A stretch of 64,000 bases of DNA from Cycas panzhihuaensis. Lineage: Eukaryota; Cycadophyta. The stretch lies in contig CM041465.1 of NCBI GenBank assembly GCA_023213395.1, positions 111,421,741 through 111,485,740 of the forward strand, written 5' to 3'. Of this stretch, positions 21,590-33,160 are shown piece after piece (within the stretch, counting starts at the first letter, position 1; each line of letters begins with the position of its first letter). The position numbers and the translations under genes are program-made. A model generated the notes under the pieces. The model was not told where the DNA came from and made no database searches. It saw only the letters and a list, made by a program, of their open reading frames with translations.

Positions 21590-23980
21590 CTTGGAGCATC
21601 ATCTCCTAGTCTATGTGATCCCTTTCCTGAGAACCACATGCCTCCTAGACTCCTCCTACGCCTCTAAGAGCTCCTTGGCTCACTCCCCTCATCTTGAGGC
21701 CTCCTCAGGGTCATCACTGTTGTGTGGGTATATGTCCTGCTCTGCAATGACCTTAATGCCATTTGGTCCACCAGTTGATTATATTGTGCTTGGATATGTT
21801 CCCTCTCACCCTCCACTCCCCTAGCACTGCTATCCTGATGTGACTCTCTGCATCACTACCTGCTCCTCTCTGAACCTCTATAGCCTAGACTTGGCCTTAT
21901 AGAGCATCTCTCTCTGCTCTAGTTACATCTAGATCTCCTTGTAGTTGTCCCACTCATACATCGTACTCTTGGGACTCTATCATCCACACGTCTCTAGCCT
22001 TGACTAATGGAGAAAAGGCTACCATGTGGGCCCCTACCAACTGTGGCTGTCCTGCTCGGATAGGAGGTTATCCCTCTATGTAGGCCTAGGGGAACATCTC
22101 CTGAACTGCTGCCTCAACTAACCTCCCGATGTCCACTGCTCTTGAGAAATCCCACATGTCGTGTGTTAGTATATGTATATTCATATCTATAACAAACAAA
22201 CTAAACAGAACAAAGCAACTAGATATCTGGTGATCAAAAGATGATGGGAAAAGGTAGTATCTCACATGTTGGGATTGTTGGCTCCCTAACTCGGATGATC
22301 ACCTCCTCCTCCGGTCTCCCCCTACTGTAGGTACCTCCTCCTCCTATAGTATCATCTCTCTGACCACCTAGCCTACTAGTGCACCTCCACCCTCCTTAGT
22401 TGGTGCTATTACTGCTCAGACTCTCCCCAATATCCTCAGCTTCCATATTGGTATCTGGGGTGCTCCACCTCTCCCTGTAATCCCTGAAGGACTTGCCTAT
22501 CCTCCTACAGCTCTTGATGATCCTGCCTCTCCTCCCGTGGTCCCTGATGGATCTGGCTCACCACCTACTACTCCTGATGGGCAAGCCACATCACCCTCAT
22601 CATCTCCATCATCATCATCTCCTTCATGAGGGGCACCTCTTGCTCCTCTTACCTCGTCATCACTATCCCACCTCACCCCTCTATATGGATCTAATGTATA
22701 GTTTGCCATGGTCTGGAGTTCTAATGATATAACCTCCATTGAATGCCTGATATATGCCTAGTCCTCAGTTCCCCTGAATTAAGTCTGCCACCTGTGGACC
22801 ATGGTAGCCCATGCTAAGATCGGATGTGGTCCTCCTGGTGGTGCCACTTCCCCAAAATGATTAAAGAACCAAGACTATAGCAGCATGCTACATGATAGTC
22901 CTCCTCTCCCAACTATCCTGATGGCATCTAGTTGGGCGGTCAAGTTCACCATTATCAACATGGCCCAGTCCAACCTCTCCCTAGCCTCACATCTCCTCAC
23001 TGTATCCATCTACCTGCCAGGTGTGTATGCACAATGTAATCAATTTCCTCATACAAGGAATCCTGGACATGATCATACTCTGTACAGGTATACGTCTCCT
23101 CTCCCATCGATCTTGACTTGTGAAGTAGGTCGCTGCCTCCCTGTGTACAACGTCATTGTTAGGCAATGCGCCTAATGATGTTGGTGCTCCTTCTGTTGGT
23201 ACTCCTAGGATCTTCCTAACATCTCTTGGTTTAATAGTGACGTCTCCCACTTGGAGGAGATGGAATACATACTTATGTCAATCCCAATGTAAGATAATGT
23301 CCACTAAGAGACACTAGTCAGATGTAAATTATGGCATCAGGATGGCCTTCAATAGGTTAAACATCCCTAGCACTCATTGGTCTCCTCAAGACATCATCTC
23401 GATAAAGCTGAGAATAACTACTCCTATGCTCTTACGATTGTCCACCACGATAATTGCCTACAAAACACGTAAGAAACCAGTCAAAATCCATCTAAACTTA
23501 CCTACTTGCCTTCAAGACTACCCCTCATTCCTCTCTAATTAAGGTTTGGATCTCCTTCGGGCTATCTTTTATGTTTTTCAGCTTGTCTTCCTTTGCACCA
23601 TGCTAAACTCTGTAGTAGTGCAGAGTTTAGCATGGGGTCTGCTAAAATTTTAGAATAATCTTAGTGGCCCCACGGCAAAGATTATAGTACTGTGACCTTT
23701 GCCGCAGTGCCGATGTCACCCCCATAATATGGGAGGCTTCCTACCCAAAAAATAAAAAACATTTGTCTAGGCGGGCCATGCTCTAGCCCACCAGGACCAG
23801 GGCTACTTAATGCCCTGATCGCCCATCTCGCTAGGTCCAATTTAGACTCCAGGAGATCATTGTTTGCCTATAAGGGGCCCAAAACTACACTAAAAAATAA
23901 TAAAAGCCATGAAATTTGAACGAATAGATGGGTTAGGGAGTGGGTGATCCACTCACCAGATCTGGCATCCCTACTGCCAT
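21590..23980 (-). pseudogene. Antisense PMD gene of Tat-2
   Basis: Same exon plan as in Tat-1. Exon 1 is 23980-23957: ATG plus eight codons (MAVGMPDL) up to donor GTGAGT. Intron 1 is 23956-23458, acceptor GTTTTGTAG. Exon 2 joins in frame (AIIVVDNRKSIGVVILS), then VFHLLQVGDVTIKPRDV and RKILGVPTEG, which is the plant mobile domain motif; RKLITLCIHTWQVDGYSEEM and LTAQLDAIRIVGRGGLS follow, then PYRGVRWDSDDEVRGARG with an Asp/Gly/Glu-rich tail near 22600. The exon 3 equivalent (GRLVEAAVQEMFP, SPLVKARDVW) lies at 22130-21780. Many stops are present. Parts of this copy restore the reading lost at the Tat-1 frameshift, which supports the gene model. The domain would be nuclear in host proteins; role here unknown. 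Confidence 0.7.
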
Positions 23981-24140
23981 CTCATCTCTTTGGTCTTACT
24001 GGCTATCTTCGCTTTCTGATCTAATGGTCTAATCTCCCTCTATGTGCCTCCAAAGTTGGGCGGTGCTCCACTACATATGGAGAAGGGCTTTGAATCGTTT
24101 GTGAGCCTGTGAAAATGAATTCCATTTTCGTCCAATTTTC

Positions 24141-24150
24141 CTTATATAGG
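24141..24150 (-). promoter_or_regulatory. TATA box of the antisense gene in Tat-2
   Basis: CCTATATAAG on the - strand inside GGGGCCCCCGCCTATATAAG, identical to Tat-1 and at the same spacing from the ATG (about 160 bases). Confidence 0.65.
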
Positions 24151-24701
24151 CGGGGGCCCCAACAGGTGGTTCTTCTATTTCCCTTGCCGCGATAGCTCTT
24201 GGGACCATCTCTCTTTATTGATCAACTTTGCCTTCTGGGTCTATCTCCTGTTTTACCTCTGTGGCCTTTTTTCTTAACCCTCTAGGTGCATTTATGGAAC
24301 CCCCCTCCTTGGCCTTGTGAGGTCCTTTCTGTGTCGTTTTACGTACCACCTCCATATATACTCAAGTTTATACTCATTTGTCTCATTTCGCAATCTTGAA
24401 CCCATTTTTGTTGCATGTTCATGCCTCTCCCAAAGGAAGTGTCCCCTCCATTCGGTACTGAATTATGCTTCCTTAAGTGACCTTTGGCACCCCTAGAGGA
24501 GCTTTTTCACCACTAATTCTTTCCCGTCTATTGAATAGTCCTATTTGCCCTTGGGTAGCCTCATCTTTGGGTTTTCTTGCCCCTCACGGCCTTTATTGAC
24601 AACCACTTGAGTCCTTTACGACTATTTTATATTGTTGAGTCCTCTTCACTCATCGATCTTGATAGCACTTTTTCTCTACCGAGAGCTCCATTCCTTTTGT
24701 C

Positions 24702-25124
24702 ATGGTGTTACTTATTTTTACCGATGGCAGAAGCCACAATAACCTAGGCCCTCTAATCATCATGTGGATTCTTCGTGACCCTTTCAGACATGACTTTATG
24801 TGTTCCAGGATCTTCCTACCTGAGGCCACCAATAATAAAGCTTAGTACATAGTTATTATTGAGGCCCTTATCAATGTACTCCGCTTCTACCATGGACTGA
24901 TTGTTCTCCTTTGTGGCTCTCAAATTGTGGTGTCCCATCTCACCCAGGTCTACCAAGTGTGCTGCCCACACTTGAGAGCCCTTGCCTCAACCACTAGGTC
25001 CCTGTTGGCTTATTTTTCATCCATTGACATTCGACGCATCCCTCAGGCTCTGAACGTTGAGGTAGATAGTTTGCTTTGTCTCGTCATTGAGTGTTTCCTT
25101 CCTCTCCTTAGCGACCCACCTTGA
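24702..25124 (+). pseudogene. Tat-2 aRNH, decayed
   Basis: Homologue of the Tat-1 aRNH from the ATG at 24702. LIFTDGRSHNN keeps the first Asp, but the Glu block reads NNKA followed by a stop (TAG near 24844), the third block reads LLCGSQIVVSHL with Gly for Asp, and the last reads NVEVDSL. From 24927 the frame stays open to a TGA at 25122-25124. Inactive. Confidence 0.83.
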
Positions 25125-25623
25125 GAGACTTGTCTAGTATCCCATGTACCCAAGTCTCATGTCATCTTGTACTTCATATTATAATCGATTCCCACCTCTG
25201 AAAGCTGGATGCTAATGAGGTTAAACTATGGTGACCATCAGGTTTGTTTCTTCGCTCTACTCTTGGCATCTTAACACATAACTCTCACTATTTTTGGCTT
25301 GTGTCTGTATATAACACTTAGTTCATAACATCTATCTGATCTTATGTGTGGTCCTCACCACCCTTCCATTCTACTCTTATGATGTGGACATCCCCCTCAT
25401 CCGCTATCATTACCTATTGTCTATATGATGACATATAGGAAGCCCCTATGTCATCTTGCCCTTACCTCTATACCCACGTATTCTTCCACAACACTCGTCA
25501 TTGCCCTTGGCTAGCACTATTATTATGATTATTTATATATATATGTGCTACTAACATTGTGTTGCCAGCATTTGCCATTACATTACACCTCCAAGCTGTG
25601 AGGCTTAGCTACCAAGGGAGCAG
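25125..25623 (+). other. Tat-2 region between aRNH and 3' LTR
   Basis: No gene seen. Ends with AAGGGAGCAG, the probable polypurine tract, directly before the LTR. Confidence 0.5.
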
Positions 25624-27418
25624 TGTTTCCCAGCTACCAGGAATGGGTTCTTGGCAAGTTGACTCAAGTAAGTACAGGTATATTTCTAGACTTTACCTCT
25701 GTTACTTCTATAGAAAGATAAACAAAAGCATCATTTCACTGCATGGCTGACTGACATATTTGACTGATCACCTCATATTGGTTGCTTGATCATATTACTT
25801 GATACTCTTTTAGCCTTGGACAATCTGCGGGACACGCATCCCCATGGCACTCCACAACCCTCCTATGCACCTCCATGTTATCTTAAGCATCACTCAGCCC
25901 ATGTGATCTGTTCACACCCTCTTCACAACATCACAACCCTTAGCACCTCGCTAAGTGTGATTAGTACATTCCTATTCCAGTTACTAGTTTCCTGGGAACC
26001 CTACCACTCTAGTACCCCATCTAGTTTAGGTCATCCTCTTCATATGACTGTCCCCAACCACCTGGATAGAGGGCCAACCCCTCATAGGCCTAGGATACCC
26101 TCTTTTGGGGCTCCTAAGCATGCCCTTTTTTCCCTATTTTTGTCTTTGTCACCGTATTATGGTAAATGTCATGGTACCATAGTAAACTTTGCAATACCAT
26201 GAAGTTTGCCATGGGGTGACTATCACTTAGCATTTTTTTTAAAATCTTCCATGGTAATTTTTGCTTTTTTTATAAAATTTCCATGTGGCTTTGACACCCC
26301 TCAAGTCCTGTGCTAACCCTAATCATCCATTCATCCTAGGGTTAGGTATAAAGCCCAAAAGAACTTCATTTTCCATCTACTCTCCTCTCTTCTCCTTCTC
26401 TCACAGGTAATTTTCTATAGGAATACCTTGTAACACCTGAGTTTCCTATGCTCTAGCTTGAGACTTGCCCTTTTTAACTTAGATCTACTATAGTAGGCTC
26501 ACTAACAAGCCTCTTCAATTAAGGATTCACTCCAAGTTTCGCCTCCACGCCCTTTCAATAAGTTTCAACAAGTTTGTTTCTAGGTTACATCATTCTCCTA
26601 AGGATCCACTTGTAAGCACCTTAGATATGTTATTTCCTGCTATTTTTAGGGGTAGACCTACCTCCAACCTAGTCCAACAAGTATTATCTCATGTTTGCTC
26701 CATTTCTTTCCTTTAAACTTTCTTATAAGAGGTTAGATCATTAGGAATATCTTTCCTTTTTTCCATTTTCTAGTCTATACAGGAGGTCTTCCCTTTATTC
26801 CTTTCCTTCTGCCCACATCATCTTCCTATCCTCTCCTAGTTTCTCCAAGGAGGCTGTGGGGAGAGGATCCCAAAGAGTGAGAGAAAGGAGCTAAGGTAGG
26901 TTTTGTACCCAACTATGCCTGCTTCTCAAAGGCAACCCCCTTCTCTTCTTTCCTATCTTCCACTCGTGCCTTTCTTGAGCTACCAGAGAGTCTCTCGGAA
27001 TAGACTAGTGTTAGATATCAGCATATGTAGCCCCTTTCTGTGTTATTTTCAAGCCTCAGTGCCTCTTTTGGGTAGATTTTCTAGCCTTAAATAATGTCTC
27101 TTATCCACCTTGGGTCTTGGCTTGGATAACATTGCAATTTGCTGCATATAACAACACTTGCAACATAAATGATACTTATAAACTTCACGATGTTTGTCTC
27201 TCTTATTATTTGCTACCATTAGGTTGTCCCAACCTGCTATTTCCTATGCTTAGAGGTAGCATGGAGGTTCACTTGTTAGAGGGTTAGCCATTCTGAGGCT
27301 AACTGTCTACATCCCTTGTCTTATGTTGTTGTCTTTGAGGAGATTTGGAGTTGTTCTTTAGTTGGAAGTTTGCTTAACTTAAAGTGCTTTAACTTATAAT
27401 ATTCTTATCATTTTATAG

Positions 27419-27485
<67 letters not shown>

Positions 27486-28768
27486 CTTGGCACTCTAGCA
27501 ACCCCCTTGGAAAAGTGTAAGAAACCTTTGTGATTGTAGGTTTACTAAGTCATTCATGGAGAAGGACAAACCACAATAATCTAGGTACGTTTCGTTGCTT
27601 TCCTTTTCCATGGTCATTTTAGCTTTCGTATAGTTCCTTTTCCCTTATCTTTCTTACTTTCTCTTTTTTTCTTTAGGGAAGGTAAGGAAACCCCTACGCT
27701 GCCCATGTGTTGAGAGAGGGAAAAGAAGAAGCAAGTTTGGCACAAGATAGAAACTTTGTTTTAGCCATATCAAATCTCCAGGTACGTTACCTCCCTCTTG
27801 TAGACCTTTTCTCTACTTCACTTTTAAGTTTACACGTTTACATAAAAAGAACATAAAGGGAAAAGATAAAAGAGAACCAACTTGCACCATTCATTTACAC
27901 ATTAGCTTACACTTTAGGAAAGAGTATTCGATAGGAGATATACCTTTTCCTCTTTCTGTTTAATTACATACAACCCCCTAAGGTTTGCATCATTGCTATG
28001 CATTTGGTGTAATAGACTGTTTTGTCTCTTTTTCTTCCCCCTTTCCCTTGTTTAAAGTGAAAAAGAGAGTGAGGATTTATATTAGAGAGAAAATGAGAGA
28101 AAGTATATTTATTATCTTTTATACATATATGCTTCATTATTTCTTATTTGCATACATAATCGATTAGTCATCATTTCACTGTTGCATATAGGGGGTAGAC
28201 TCCCTCTTACATAGAGTGGTGGGAACTTCTTCTGCCACCATTCTTTGTTCCTCTAAAGCTCCCTTTAGGTGGGTTAGTTCAAGGAGAAATTGTCCCCTAA
28301 GACCTCCTCCTTTAACCCCATCATACCTATACCAACTTAATAACCTTGTCACTCCCTTCTTTGGGTTGGTCTCGTGTGAGAGGTAGTTATCCAACACCAT
28401 TCTTATGAGTGTGTGCCTCCCACCACTTACCTACATACATCTTATCTATATCCCTTTCCATGAGGATCTACTTCCTCATTGGGTCTTGCCTTTCCCTTCT
28501 AGACATCCAAGGGCATGAAGACCCTTATTTTAAGATTACTCAGGAAACTAAGGATATCCCTCTCTTGTAGTACTCTCTAAAATCAAAGACTAAGTTACCT
28601 AGAGGAAATTGTGTGCCATTTGTGGGTCTTAAACCTATGTTATGACGCATAGACATCCTATGTGGGTGCTTCCTTTCACTTGTTGGATTGAACCCTTCAC
28701 TCTGGAGCCTTCTGTTGATAGCCCTAATCCTAACTAGGTGTAGTTACCATCCCATAGACATGATTTCA
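25624..28768 (+). repeat. 3' LTR of Tat-2
   Basis: 3145 bp, TGTTTCCCAGC...ATTTCA, matching 13729-16825 over its whole length with substitutions and small indels. It contains an AT repeat of about 60 bp at 27420-27481 that the 5' LTR lacks. Followed by the target duplication GGATG. Confidence 0.92.
27420..27482. repeat. (AT)n microsatellite in Tat-2 3' LTR
   Basis: Pure AT dinucleotide run. The corresponding place in the 5' LTR (about 15521-15543) has only TATAGATATATGTATACATATA, so the array grew after insertion. Confidence 0.95.
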
Positions 28769-28773
28769 GGATG
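28769..28773 (+). repeat. Target-site duplication (right) of Tat-2, GGATG
   Basis: Identical to 13724-13728. Confidence 0.93.
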
Positions 28774-29242
28774 TACTTACAACAATAGTCTAATGTTTAA
28801 TTCCATGCTGATATAGGTACGATTCAAACTCATTGGATGTGTACTCACCACCATTGTTAGTCAAAAGTATTATGATCTTGAATTTAGATTCATTTTCCAT
28901 GCTAGCTTTGAAAGCTTGAAACATAGAAAAATCTTCATCTTTCTTTGTAAGAAAAGCAACCCATACTTTCTTAGTAAAATCATCAATGAAAGTAATATAG
29001 TACCACTTCTATTTGAGAGAAGGGATGGGAATAAGACCTCATATATCTAAGTTCATAATCTATAAAGGTTGGCTAGATTTCCATTGACTACAAGGAAAGG
29101 GTTATCTTTGAGATTTAGTAATAATACATACTTTACATTTTAATGGCTTAGAGGAGAACCTATGCATACTAGGAAGAGTGGCATGTAGTTCTCTTAAATG
29201 ATCAATTTTGATATGGCCCATATGAGTATGTCATAGGGCCAC
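28774..29242 (-). pseudogene. Copia-B integrase core (right of Tat-2)
   Basis: Read leftward: CKVCIITKSQR (zinc-region Cys pair), FIDDFTKKVWVAFLTKKDED, FQAFKASMENES, LLTNNGGEYTSNEFESYL. The second catalytic Asp of the core (TDNGGEY in the family) is Asn. Stops are frequent. The reading continues at 13723 beyond Tat-2. Confidence 0.88.
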
Positions 29243-29700
29243 TTAGGACAATGTTTGAGGAGTTAAGGTTGTGGTAAAAACATAGTCATCATCAACATAG
29301 TTAGCTTTAGAGGATGGCGAGCTAGTTAGGTGAAAAAGCTTGCCATCAAGAATTCTGGTCATAACCATAACATTTGAAGGAGAGTGAATGACACAAAGAG
29401 TTTGATTATTTGTAGTTACACTTAGATCAAAACCATGAGAGACAAGGGTGGATAGGGACAACAAGTTCTGCTTCAAAGTAGAAATATATAAAACATCAAT
29501 AAGAGTAAAATCTAAAAGGCCTAGGAGTTTCAAGCAAATAGTTCCAAGTCCTTTGACTCACTGAGATGATTTGTCAGCCATGTGTATAACACCATAAACT
29601 TCATAGTTAAAATCCTAAAAGAATTGATGATAATAAGTCACGTGTTGTATTGTTGCAGTATCCATGATCTAGTATGAAGTATTTAAGATGGCACTATTTG
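29243..29700 (-). pseudogene. Copia-B protease and pre-integrase region
   Basis: WIMDTATIQHVTY is a damaged copia protease active site (usually D-S/T-G-A). IDVLYISTLKQNLLSLSTLV is the conserved block between protease and integrase, within a 96-codon open stretch at 29243-29533. Confidence 0.82.
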
Positions 29701-30860
29701 TAACTCTGAGTGGTGAAGGAAAAAGTGAATAAGCATCGCCACAATGAGCCTCAATATACTTAGTGGATCTATCAACAACATTTGATGAAGTGGTCCCAAT
29801 TCTTTGAAGGTGTGCATAAGAAAATTGTGTTCCACCAAAAGCATCTTTAAAAGAAATATTATAAACATTATGTGCACTATGGCGTTGTTGATAACTTGGT
29901 AGTTTATTGGTAGTAGTTCTATAATTTTTAGCATAGTATCCTTTCCTATTATACCTTTGGCACATGATTATTTAATTTCCAGTCCTATAAAAAGTGTTGG
30001 ACTGATTGGATTATCTCTGATTACTATATCTGGGTCCAGGTTGATTATTTTGGCCTTGGCCTTGATACTATTTTTGTTGAAGTTGAGGAGTCTGTTGACC
30101 AAAAGGATGTTATTCTTATTCTCTACCTCTACCTCTTTCATAGGAATTACCACCTTTGAAAGAGTATTGACCTTAATTTTTGGTATAACAAAGATCTTCT
30201 TCCACTTTAAAAGTAGTATCAGTCAGATTAGATATAGTAACAAAGTTGGTATCAAAGTTCTTATCAAATTCAATGAACTTATTAGCAAGATCCTTAAAGT
30301 TTAAGGTCTTCAAAGTACCACTAGATTGAAGACTTCCCAGTAGATTTTTATAATATGGGATATGGAGACATGACTGAATCAAGAAATCCCATGTAATGCA
30401 TTGAGTTTTGAAATATTTATCAACAACTTGCTTGATTGGATGAAGGAGATTGATTGTTTCACTTACGTATCCTTTCTACATTTTCAATTTATTCATCTTT
30501 AGCACTAAGTGAATAAATTCTAATTCTGATTTAGTGTCAAAGCTCTTCTTAAGAACTTTTAAAATATTCTATGTTATATTATGTACAACTCCATCAATGA
30601 GATTATGCAGGAAAGAATTAGTGACAAGAAGTATCCCTATACAGATTTTATCATCATAAAGTTCGCATTGGTATTTAGCTACAACCTCAGTGGGAGGAGG
30701 TGGAGCACCTCCTCCAAAAGTAGCTGAGGTAGCTGTAGCTATAATAAATGGTATAGGTTACAAGTGATCTCTCTAAAGACCTTCATACTTTGAAGTATTT
30801 CTAACACCGGTGAACCACATCTCCTAATTTTCTTTCCCTTTAAGAATGTAGTTCATATTT
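29701..30860 (-). pseudogene. Copia-B gag
   Basis: Read from about 30856 leftward: MNYILKGKEN, EMWFTGVRNTSKYEG, NFKDLANKFIEFDKNFD, an Arg/Gly-rich patch (GGNSYERGRGREQE), and a zinc knuckle at 29960-29920 reading CQRYNRKGYYAKNY. In the normal CX2CX4HX4C knuckle three of four ligands are now Tyr, each explained by one G-to-A or C-to-T change. Several stops. The start may lie somewhat upstream, because the frame is open before the first ATG. Confidence 0.75.
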
Positions 30861-32856
30861 TGCTTGAACTGTGAAGATATAGTGTCTTTTGAGAAGGAAA
30901 GAAATGAATAAGTGATTATAAATGTGATGGTAATAAATGACCAATCACTATTTATAAATAAGAGATATAATAAAGCAGTGTAGTAGAATAAATAAGAAGT
31001 GAGAATGTTTGCTCAAAAATGAAGGGAGAAACTTAGAGAAAAGTCATCAACACTTGTGACAAATATTAACCTAATGCAGCAGGAATATGAGAAGCACTAT
31101 GATGAAAATTAGCCACTAACACTTGTGGGAAACATTAACCTGACACAACAGGAATATAAGAAGCACTATGATTATGATTACACTATGGATCACTTTTTAC
31201 AAATAAGTAAATGATCAATATATAAGATTATAGGCCAATATAGAAGCTGACATTATTAGGTGTACATAACTTGAAACTCAAATATAATATGCGTAACCAA
31301 CCTAATAACCTCTAACTTATGTCCAACATATAGTCAAGGTTGTTGAAGGGATGCCTAGGCTTCTAGAAGAATTAAGTTGGCCTTCACCTATGATACCCAT
31401 AATTATGCTTGGTGATGAAATCCAAGTCACAACGGAGCCCAGGTACTCCCAATCCTCACCCGGTTCACCAATTAGTAGCTATATACCTCCTCTAAAGAGT
31501 GGTATGTGCATACCCATGGCTATGATGGATATTAGATTGGGTATATTTTAATCTTATATTTAAAGTTTTAGTTTTCGTGGTTGGTTATCAGGATGATCCC
31601 TAATTGAGGTACGATGGTATGGCTAACTAAACCTCACGAATATTCTGGTTTAGTCTAGTCCTAACTTGAAACCTATATCTCCTTTATGACATAGCATTCT
31701 GCTAATCAAGGTATATCAACCTTAGTGAGTATGTGAATAGGTACAAGATGGCAGAAAATAACATACATGATGTGTTCCTTTTAGGGAGAGTGAAAAGATT
31801 ATCGAATTTAATTCAAACGTATATATAACTAAAAATATAATGCTTAATTGGAGTGTCTTTAGAGTACTTATTTGAAGTGATTTTAGAGTGCTAAAATGTA
31901 ATGCTGATAAGTAAGTGAGGACACCAAATATTACTTTGATCCAGGTGTTTTTTTTACTCACATTTACAATGGACTGTTAAGCCTTATAAAAAGAGGGAAG
32001 AAAATTTCTTCACCTTTTTTTTTAATACAAAAAAAAAAAAGTCTTCACTAAATTAGTAATAACTTTTTTCCATGATAATGAAATTGAGTGCTAATTTTTG
32101 TCCTATAAACTAGACTCTGAGCTTCATCTTCAAGAAGTAGAATTAGGTCTAAATGAGTTCTGAAAAGGTTTTGGCAATCCTTCAAAGTTAGGAGAATATA
32201 TTTTTCTAGAATTCTTATTAAAAATAACTATTGTTCACTAAAATAGTAACTTTCTCATATAATATCAAAATTGGGTCCTAGTTTTTGTTCTAGAAGGTAA
32301 ACTCAAAGCCTCATCTTAGACAATTACAATAAAATCAATTGGAGCTCTATAGAAGATTTTGCAGACCTATGAAGTTTAGTAAGAAAATTTTATTTCTGTA
32401 AAAAATTTAGCTTGTTAATATCTCATTAACACATGATACCATATAAAATTTCTATTATATTTTTGATAGCATACAGTGATGGGTATTTTAAATGGTTTCA
32501 AATTCTTTAAAAAGAATAGGTAGAACCTCCCCTTATAATCATTCTTCTAAAAGCTAAAAAAAATTTGGTAGCATTTCCCCTTATTAAATAGATAAAAAGA
32601 GGGGAAAGAAAAATAAGAATGAGATAGCATAAATGGCCACCAAAGGATTAGAACCATTAGGCCTTACAAGTCCTTTTATTGTGCTTCCAAACTTGTAAAA
32701 GAGAAAGGAAAAGTAAATAATACTAAATATGGTATGATAAAAATTAAAAAATATTTCTAAATCCACTTTCACAATCTCTTTCACCACATGGATTGTGGGG
32801 GAGAAAGAAGTGGTGGCTCCATTACAAGTGTAAGTGAGAAATATGAAGGAAGCAAT
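30861..32856 (-). other. Copia-B leader between primer site and gag
   Basis: About 2 kb of AT-rich sequence without a supported ORF, unusually long for a copia leader. It holds an imperfect ~75-bp tandem repeat at 31048-31175 (CACTTGTG..AACCT..CAGGAATAT..AGAAGCACTATGAT, twice) and an imperfect ~180-bp duplication at 32045-32400 (CACTAAA.TAGTAA, then TCCTA..TTTTTGT and CTCATCTT in each unit). A later insertion cannot be excluded. Confidence 0.5.
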
Positions 32857-32867
32857 CTCTGATACCA
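32857..32867 (-). promoter_or_regulatory. Primer binding site of copia-B
   Basis: The - strand reads TGGTATCAGAG, the tRNA-iMet-type primer site usual in plant copia elements, two bases from the LTR edge. Confidence 0.88.
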
Positions 32868-32869
32868 CA

Positions 32870-33160
32870 TGAAAAGAGTGGATCTATCCTTTACCTCCAT
32901 GCACTAAAGACAAAGGTAAACATGGGAGTAAGAGAGACTTGAGAGAAAAAGAGTAGCTCTCACAAAATGGGGAGGTAAGAATGAGCCTCCTCCATTGAGC
33001 TTTTACTTTTATATTGAGAGAGGGAGCATTAGAGTTAGTTGAAATAAAATTATGAATAATGCACATGAAAGTGCATTTCACTTAAGTGATCTAATTTAAA
33101 GTTTACTTAAGACCGTTTTTAGAAATAATCAACTAATGTAATGACCTTGTGACGTTAACA
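32870..33160 (-). repeat. 5' LTR of copia-B
   Basis: Edges TG...CA: on the - strand it starts TGTTAACGTCACAAGG and ends CTCTTTTCA, two bases before the primer site. A TATA-like CAATATAAAAG lies at about 33006-33016. Its partner LTR is outside the window, so the outer edge (33160) rests on the TG/CA rule only. Confidence 0.62.

Larger units (their letters stand above)
13729..28768 (+). mobile_element. Tat-2: complete but non-autonomous Tat-type gypsy element
   Basis: A 15.0-kb element bounded by long LTRs (13729-16825, 25624-28768) that start TGTT and end CA, with perfect 5-bp target duplications GGATG. Internal order: primer site, gag, protease, a Ser/Thr-rich tail, hairpin, antisense PMD gene, aRNH and polypurine tract. 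RT, gypsy RNase H and integrase are absent: the tail after protease leads directly to the hairpin that in Tat-1 follows integrase. Most differences from Tat-1 are CpG to TpG/CpA, typical of methylated old copies. Confidence 0.93.
11835..33160 (-). mobile_element. Copia-B: Ty1/copia element, split by Tat-1 and Tat-2
   Basis: Read leftward, the element has a 5' LTR (33160-32870), primer site, a 2-kb leader, gag, protease and integrase (30856-28774), then jumps over Tat-2 and continues with integrase, RT and RNase H (13723-11840). The integrase sequence joins exactly where Tat-2 inserted: TNNGGEYTSNEFESYL on the right side, NRTIMNMARAMMVYKN on the left. Its 3' end and 3' LTR are cut off by Tat-1 and should lie left of the window. 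It is heavily decayed and older than either Tat insertion. Confidence 0.88.

Noticed and set aside
29957-30304. 115-codon + strand ORF with hydrophobic sequence
   Set aside because: Antisense shadow of copia-B gag; the - strand reading has clear gag blocks.
31048-31175. Possible CRISPR-like or satellite array
   Set aside because: Only two imperfect units, in a plant retrotransposon leader.
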